A stretch of 64,000 bases of DNA, from the NCBI RefSeq assembly GCF_905171775.1, contig NC_053500.1, positions 127,195,140 through 127,259,139 on the forward strand. Reading direction: 5' to 3'. Source of the DNA: Rana temporaria. Its lineage: Eukaryota; Chordata; Amphibia; Anura; Ranidae. Position 1 is the stretch's first letter. Every line of letters begins with the position of its first letter. The position numbers were made by a program, and so were the translations under genes. Below, in pieces: positions 57,600 to 64,000 of the stretch. Under the pieces are notes generated by a model. It did no database searches, had not been told where the DNA came from, and saw only the letters and a list, made by a program, of their open reading frames with translations.

Positions 57600-57790
57600 T
57601 TTTGCTAAACCTGGTTATTCATAAGTTGAACTCTTTTGTGTCACTTTAAAAAATATAGAAGTCCATGTGGAAAAAATTATTTTCGTTTTGTATTGACTTC
57701 TATGGGGAAACTCGTTTTGATATGCGAGTGCTTTCGATTGCAAGCATTCTCCTGGAACGGATTATGCTCGTAATCCAAGGTTCCACTGTA
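57600..57790. repeat. mariner-type MITE fragment, right end
   Basis: CTATGGGGAAACTCGTTTTG, CGTAATCCAAGGTTCCACTG matches the right-hand region of 36125-36556 (reverse orientation). Left end missing. Confidence 0.6.
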
Positions 57791-58019
57791 TGTTTTTGGT
57801 TGTAACATGACAAAATGTGGAAAATTTCTAGGAGTATGAATACTTTTTCAAAGCCCTCCGTCTCCATTGAAGGAATTGGGCAATATACTTTTTAATGAAG
57901 GCTAACTACAAAGGTAGGACCAGCAGAGTTTCAACACAGGGACACAAGGAGTTAAGCTAAATAAGCAGCAATGGGGAAATTTTAAGTGTAGATTAATTGA
58001 AGAATGTGCTTTATTTAAA

Positions 58020-58340
58020 AAAAAAAGTATATGGGAATCCAGCTAGGGCTTACTAAATGGACTCCTATATGGGGCATGGCCATGTCTTGTTTCTGTAATA
58101 CTTCTGCAGTGGAAACAAATTATAAAGAACTTTTTTGGTTGCCCAGCCATCTTGTTTGTGCAGCCCCAGGCCACTCTCCCAACTTCTTCGGTGGTTGCTC
58201 AGAACCAGGCACATTCTATCACATATGATGGTCCTGTCTGGTAACCCAGGGATTATGGTCATAGCTATACTGACTCCTTTGCATTCTTCTCCAAAGACAG
58301 TTTCCCAAGAACTGGGTAAAAAGCATCAATTTAAACTGAT
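58020..58340 (+). pseudogene. L1-like LINE ORF2 C-terminal fragment, weak
   Basis: A plus-strand frame (58031-58228) ends in CSEPGTFYHI, followed after a stop by WSCLVTQGLW. These resemble the C-terminal zinc-knuckle region of L1-like ORF2 proteins (a Cys, then GT..HI.W.CP). No catalytic part is present. Identification is tentative. Confidence 0.4.
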
Positions 58341-58648
58341 GGTCTCAAAATGAACAATCACCAATACATGGTTGCCTTGGTATAGCCTGAGGCCCTTCAT
58401 AAGCTGAACTCTTATGTCACTTAGTTAAAGTTAATTATAGTAATTATAGTTAACCTAGTTAAGTTACAAATATCAATGACTAAATTGGTGACCAAGCTTC
58501 AGGGCACCATGCCTGAATCCAAAAAGGTCAGGGAACTTTGAGTCTCACAATTTTTGTCCTGCTTTCTCAAATGGATGTGTCACACTCCAACAACTACACA
58601 TGGGTATCTCAAATCCCTACCTATTTTTCCTTTCCCCTTCTTCCTGAC

Positions 58649-59680
58649 TAGGGATGAGTTTATGTTTGGGTCGAACATTAGTTTGACTCGAACATTGGCT
58701 GTTCGCCCAAACAGCAAACAATTTGGGGTGTTCGTGGCAAAGTCTATAGTAGAAATCAAAAGTGCTAATTTTAAAGGTTAATATGCAAGTTATTGTCATA
58801 AAAAGTGTTTGGGGACCAGGGTCCTGCCCAGGGGACATGTATCAATGCAAAAATTTTTTAAAATAGGCAGTTTTTTTCGGGGGCAGTGATTTTAATAATG
58901 CTTAAAGTGAAACAATAAAAGTAAAATATTCCTTTAAATTTTGTACCTGGGTTGTCTATAGCATATACAAAAGGAAATAAGCGCGCAACCCCAATCTTTA
59001 AAAATTGTGCAATCACAACGGAGTGAATAACAATGTATCAAACCATAAATTAATAAAAAAATGGGTGTGTACCAGGCCACATGTCCTCAACATGGGGAGG
59101 ATGTCCTCAACATGGGGAGGATGTCCCCATGTTGATGGGGACAAGGACCTCATCCCTACAACCCTTGCCCGGTGGTTGTGGGGGTCTGCGGGTGGGGGGC
59201 TTATCTGAATCCGGAAGCCCCCTTTAACAAAGGGGACCTCCAGATCCCGCCCCCCCTATGTGAATTGGTAAGGGGTACAATATACCCCTACCATTTCACC
59301 AAAAAATGTGTCAAAATGTTAAACGACAGGAGACGGCTTGGGACAAGTCCTTTATTAAAAGAGATGTAATACATTCTCGATCTCCAGTGTGGATACTACG
59401 CAGGCGATCCTGCCTCCACCGGAGGCACCCGACGAATGACGCGCTGACAGTTCTTTTATAGCTGAGGGCGGGGCCAGAGATGCAAGGGGAATCGCCGGGG
59501 TTAACCAGTGATGTGTATGGGTGACCCCGCCCCCTCTGACGAAACGCATGTTTTCCCATTGCATCAGAGGGGGCGGGGTCACCCGTACACGTCACTGACT
59601 TTAACTGTGTTCGCGTGTTCAAACAAATTTTTTGCGTGTTCTGCTGCCAACCGAACCGGGGTGTGTTCGGCTCATCCCTA
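58649..59680. mobile_element. hAT-type element, 1032 bp, perfect 8-bp duplication
   Basis: Ends TAGGGATGAG and CTCATCCCTA are inverted, flanked by TTCCTGAC at 58641-58648 and 59681-59688. Subterminal TTCGCCC/ACCGAACC text is weakly inverted. A 19-bp direct repeat (GTCCTCAACATGGGGAGGAT) is present at 59081-59120. No transposase. Confidence 0.9.
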
Positions 59681-59689
59681 TTCCTGACC

Positions 59690-60400
59690 ACTTTTCTTCT
59701 GTAGGTTGCAAAAAACAGGATAAATTAATCTCTCTAAAGCATATACCGTTCCTTGCATCCCCAAATGTTGCCTACATAAATTACTGATACTGTAAATTGA
59801 CCTCTGCCAACTTCTGTATCTTTGAAAACTTTATTTAATGAAAATGATAAGACAAAAAAAAAAAAAGTAATGTAGAGCCTTTTCTTTTCCTTTCAATGAG
59901 CAGGCTGTTGCATCCTCTCAAGAGAAAGCAGAGTACCGTGTGATTCTGTTCTACATCAAGCTATGTATCGCCGCTCAGCACCCTACAATTTGCGGTTTTG
60001 TTCAATTATATTGCAGAGAAGTCAGATCCAATTGAAGCTTTGATCTATTATGGGCTAGCTGGGAAAATCTGTGTGACGCTGGGTAAAAATGGGGCAGGGA
60101 TTGACATTTTTCTGATCGGAGATTCTAAAATGTTCGAAAGCATGAATAAAAGCTTAAATCTCCTCTGAGCGCTGGCGTCAGTCGCTTTGAGGTGTGATAA
60201 TCCTCAAACAAAAAGGTATTTCTGTCCGTGACCTAGCTGCAACGGATGCATGTGAAGTTGGTAATGGCGGAGCGCATCACCATTGCGAGAATGTCCTCAG
60301 TAGCGGGGGCCTTTAGGTATGTGTGGCTAACAGAGTAAGAAGACACAGTTGTTGTTCCTAAAGCATATGTGAACTCAGTCACCATCATATAAGTATTAAC
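59690..60400. other. candidate conserved non-coding block
   Basis: About 700 bp without transposon ends, between two young hAT insertions. Text such as TCCAATTGAAGCTTTGATCT, TTCTACATCAAGCTATG and GGTAATGGCGGAGCGCATCA resembles conserved regulatory DNA. A 100-aa minus-strand frame (60233-60535) was considered and rejected. Inside or upstream of the ferlin transcription unit. Confidence 0.35.
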
Positions 60401-60411
60401 ATGTTTAAAAG

Positions 60412-61614
60412 TAGACATGTGCATTCGTTTTTTGTCCGAATGCATTTTCGTCCGAATTTCAGGTATTTTTGTTATCGTTTTAACAAACGATAACGGAAGC
60501 ACAGAAAACGAAAACCAAAGATCCGACATAAACAAATGCTTTATTTTCGTTTTCGTTGCGGTCGAATGTGCCTAACCTTAACTCTATTAGTCCAATATTA
60601 TTCTACATAAAGAGAAAAGATTCAACATAGAGAGAAAAGATTCAACATAGAGAGAAAAGATTCAACATTATAGAGACATGAAGAGTCGACATAGAGAGAA
60701 AAGATTCGACATAGAGAGAAAAGATTCGACATAGAGAGAAAAGATTCGACATAGAGAGAAAAGATTCGACATAGAGAGAAAAGATTTGACATAGAGAGAA
60801 AAGATTCGACATTATAGAGACATGAAGAAGATTCGACATAGAGAGAAAAGATTTGACATAGAGAGAAAAGATTCGACATTATAGAGACATGAAGAAGAGT
60901 CGACATAGAGAGAAAAGATTCGACATTATAGAGACATGAAGAAGAGTCGACATAGAGAGAAAAGATTCGACATTATAGAGACATGAAGAAGAGTCGACAT
61001 AGAGAGAAAAGATTCGACATTATAGAGACATGAAGAAGAGTCGACATAGAGAGAAAAGATTCGACATTATAGAGACATGAAGAAGATTCGACATAGAGAG
61101 AAAAGAAGAAGAGTCGACATAGAGAGAAAAGATTCGACATAGAGAGACATGAAGATTCGACGAAGTAGCTAAAAACATACGATCGCAGCAAGCGGACATT
61201 TATGGTGAAATGCTCGGCCCATAGGCTATAGAAAAATTCTAATGTTGGTTGACTAGTAATAATAATAATTAATAAATATAATTATTATTATTAGTCATAT
61301 AACATTAGAATTCTTCTATAGCTTGTTGGCGGAACACTCGACCGGAAATGTACGATTGCGGCATCGTACAGTTTCGTTGCTCCGTCGAATCTTTTTTAAA
61401 GATTCTGTCGAATCTTCTTAGAACATTCGACAGACACCATAAGCCTTCAATGACAGTTTCAACCTTTAATTAATTTGGATTTTCGGACGAATGCATTTTT
61501 TTATTTTTTTAACGAAAAACAAAATAAATAAAAACGAATTTCGGGAGTAACCAAATGTATTTTTCAGACGAAAACGAAATTCCGAAACAAAATATTTCAG
61601 TGTGCACATGTCTA
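60412..61614. mobile_element. hAT-type element with 20-bp minisatellite, perfect 8-bp duplication
   Basis: Ends TAGACATGTGCATTCG-like and TGCACATGTCTA are inverted, flanked by TTTAAAAG at 60404-60411 and 61615-61622. Inside both ends lies TTTCGTC/GACGAAA text (Xenopus-style TTCGGACGAATGC). The centre is a 20-bp-unit array (60606-61150). No transposase. Confidence 0.92.
60606..61160. repeat. 20-bp minisatellite inside hAT-type element
   Basis: Unit GACATAGAGAGAAAAGATTC, alternating with a longer unit carrying ATTATAGAGACATGAAGAAG. About 20 or more copies. The minus-strand repeats (SLCRIFSLYVE) are artefacts. Confidence 0.95.
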
Positions 61615-61621
61615 TTTAAAA

Positions 61622-62835
61622 GTCGTTGAAATCTAAAGCTTTCTTAAAATCGATGTAAAATATATTGTAAATAAAGCTTAAAAAAAAATTAGATGTGCAC
61701 TGCCAAAAAAACGTGTTAGTTTCATTAGTTGTTTTTTTTTTTTTTTTTTCCAGGTCATTCCTTATGATCGAAATTCTAACATTCGTAAATTCTAACATTC
61801 GTAAACCTGGAAATTTGAAAATTCAGAAATTTGAAAGAATGAAAATTCAATATAATAGGTAACTAACAATAACCGACTATTAAATTATAGGTATTTGAAT
61901 TTCCTTTGTAAACAACGTAGATCTCCATTCTGACAGGTGGAAAGGGATGGATTTTGTGTCTCTGCAAATCAGGAATAAAATCCATCTCTTCCAAAAGGGG
62001 GGGGGGGTGCCACCGCCCGCCCCCTGATCTCCATGCACCAGCCCCTATTCTCATTGCAGTGTGCCGGACCCATAGATTTCTAAGTTTTTTTTTTTTTTTT
62101 TTTAAGCACATGATTAGAGCCAGAGGCTCCAATCGGCTTCAAAAAAATGGTTGGGCTCTGAGCAAAACATCAGTACACTGATCTTTCGAATGGTTATCTG
62201 TGCAGGGGGACGAATCAGCATAATTCTGACCACTTAAGTAAAGGTAGGCTAAGCTCCCAAGTAGAATGCAAAGAAGATACCTGACCACACTGGGCGAATG
62301 TGCTTCTAGTGTGGTCAGTTTGAAATAGGAAAACAGAGAGACTAGCAGGATCACCAGAGATTTCACACAAAGGAAGCAATATAAAAAAAAAAAAAGAACA
62401 TGACAGTTTTTGATATAAGTACATGGTACAACAGACACATGTCATAAATATGAAATGTTGGGATAATACACGCTTTAAGCCACCCAATAAAGCACAATTC
62501 AGTGCCGCGACTCTTTATCTTGTGGGTGTAAATTGCAGCTTGAGTTATTGATCTCTATAAAGAACAGACTTTCTAAAAAAAAATGGAAATTACATTAGGA
62601 GGATAGAGCTCCCCTGCTAGCTGGACATAAGACTGCACTGCATATTATTAACATGCTATATTGTGTATATATAACTGGCTGGAGAAAGAGAAAAAAAAAA
62701 AACGTAATATTTTTCTTTTTCTTTTGAGTCCTGATTATAATTAATAAAGAAAATAGCTACAAAATCATTATTCAATCTCTTCAAACTAGATGTTAACCCT
62801 AACCGGGTGATATTTTTTTTACTAAAGCACTGTGT
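61622..62835. other. no gene recognised
   Basis: Contains poly-T tracts at 61733-61749 and 62085-62104, a G-run near 61998, and no recognised protein or transposon end. Minus-strand frames are low-complexity. Confidence 0.4.
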
Positions 62836-62838
62836 TCC

Positions 62839-63980
62839 TTAACCCCTTCCCGCCAAGCATACGCATATATGCGTCCTCGGCTTTCGGGGGTTATACCGGG
62901 ATGATGCCCGCAGCTATTATCCCGGTACCGTTGTTTAGAGCGGGCGATCGGCTTTCCAAACACAACAACCAATGTGGCTAAAAGCCGCTCGGTTGTTATC
63001 CCGGAAGAGCGGGAGTGGACATCCCCCCTCCCGCCGCTCTGACTGGGCCCTCGCGTCCCACCGGGAGACCCGATATGCGATCCGGCACTTTCGGCGCCTA
63101 GCCACAGACTGGAACGACGCAGTAAATGTCTTCATTCCAGTCTCCTGAATGTAAACACGGAAGCACCGTTACTTGGCTACTAATGGCGCCGGATTTAAAA
63201 AAATACACAGTACTCAGAATCGTCGTTTTCGGCAAACTGAATACTTTGAGGTGTAAAGGAGGGATTTTGGGTCTTTCAAACCCCAGAACCCTCCATAAAG
63301 AGTACCCATCACCACATATTACTGTCACAAGGGATGTTTACATTCCTTGTGACAGCAATAAAAGTGATCAATTTTTTTTTTCTTTTTAAACACAATTTAA
63401 TAATGTAAAAAAAAATGTAAGAAAAAAAAGAATGTTTTAAAGCGCCCCCTGTCCCCGCGAGCTTGCGCAGCAAAGAAAACACATACAGGCGTCGCGTCCA
63501 CATATGTAAACAGTGTTCAAATCACACATGTGCTGTATTGGCGCGTTCGCCAGAGCGAGAGCAATAATTCTAGCATTAGACCTCCTCTGTAAATCTAACC
63601 TGGTAAAAATTAAAAGCGTTGCCAATGGAGATTTTTAGGTACCGTAGTTTGTCGCCGTTCCACGAGTGCGTACAATTATAAAGCCTGACATGTTTGGTAT
63701 CTATTTACATTCTACACAAAAATTGGGCTAACTTTTTCATTTTTTTTTTTTAATTCATGAAAGTTTATTATTCCCAAAAAGTTGCGTTTAAAACACAGCT
63801 GCACAAATATCGTGTGACATAAATTATTGCAACAATCGCCATTTTATTCTCTAGATTCTCTGCTAAAAAATATATATATATATAAATAATGTTTGGGGGT
63901 TCTAATTAATTTTCTAGCAAAAAAATACGGATTTTAACACCAAATGTCAGAAATGGGCTTAGTCATAAAATAGTCTTTAA
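62839..63980. mobile_element. TTAACC-family element, runs to near the window end
   Basis: Starts TTAACCCCTTCCCGCC and contains words shared in reverse with 7290-9470 (GGGATGTTTACATTCCTTGT, TGTTTGGTATCTATTTAC, AAAATTGGGCTAAC). The right end is not reached with certainty. The GC-rich part (62870-63160) has the CGGGAG/CTCCCG-type palindromes seen at 9200-9290. Confidence 0.55.
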
Positions 63981-64000
63981 AGCGGTGTTTCACCCTAAAA
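63981..64000. mobile_element. start of a TTAA-type MITE, cut by window edge
   Basis: AGCGGTGTTTCACCC directly follows TTAA at 63977-63980 and resembles the start of the MITE at 7668 (AGCGGTTGTAAACCC). Confidence 0.45.

Noticed and set aside
60233..60535. Possible exon or 100-aa ORF on the minus strand
   Set aside because: No splice-site pair in a suitable phase and no resemblance to the ferlin linker or C2 domains; kept only as part of a conserved-looking block.
60622..61191. SLCRIFSLYVE repeat ORFs
   Set aside because: Frames of the 20-bp array inside a transposon.

Overview
The window is repeat-rich vertebrate DNA, most likely from an anuran with a large genome, possibly a ranid-type frog. 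Three things point there: (i) the last two exons of a ferlin gene with vertebrate-style splice sites, (ii) a DIRS-type tyrosine-recombinase retrotransposon, Tc1-like elements and CR1/L2- and L1-like LINE fragments, and (iii) dense layers of short non-autonomous DNA transposons nested in one another. No bacterial, viral or organellar gene was seen. The species call is an inference from overall character; no database was consulted.

Layout. 1-5.7 kb: AT-rich tandem repeat, a mariner-type MITE containing a perfect 35-bp hairpin, and two DNA elements carrying 35-bp and 32-bp minisatellites. 5.7-10 kb: a possible conserved non-coding block, then nested TTAA- and hAT-type MITEs. 10-21.6 kb: a 33-bp minisatellite element, a probable solo LTR, a second conserved-looking block, several large palindromic MITEs with 3-bp target duplications, Tc1 and LINE fragments. 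21.6-27.0 kb: a structurally complete DIRS retrotransposon (inverted ends plus internal complementary region) with a gag-like gene that appears to carry a 5' spliceosomal intron and decayed RT/RNase H and tyrosine-recombinase regions. 27-37 kb: MITEs, a 41-bp minisatellite split by a 296-bp near-perfect palindrome, two conserved-looking blocks, a tRNA-headed SINE. 37-45 kb: Tc1 fragments, long TA tracts, a Tc1-like element with ~230-bp inverted ends, and LINE fragments. 45-53.9 kb: more MITEs and two minisatellite-bearing elements. 54.0-57.5 kb: ferlin terminal exons on the minus strand. 57.5-64 kb: presumably ferlin intron or upstream sequence, with two hAT-type elements showing perfect 8-bp target duplications and a conserved-looking block.

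The only host gene is the ferlin 3' end (54032-57519, minus strand), encoding the linker and C-terminal membrane anchor. All other coding potential belongs to transposons, mostly decayed. The longest open frames in the minisatellites are artefacts of repeat units that lack stop codons.

The most notable pattern is that at least seven distinct TIR-type DNA elements each contain their own amplified minisatellite (units 20-43 bp). At 60412-61614 and 1782-3550 intact target-site duplications show that the array lies inside the transposon. I found no self-contained new multi-gene system and do not claim one.
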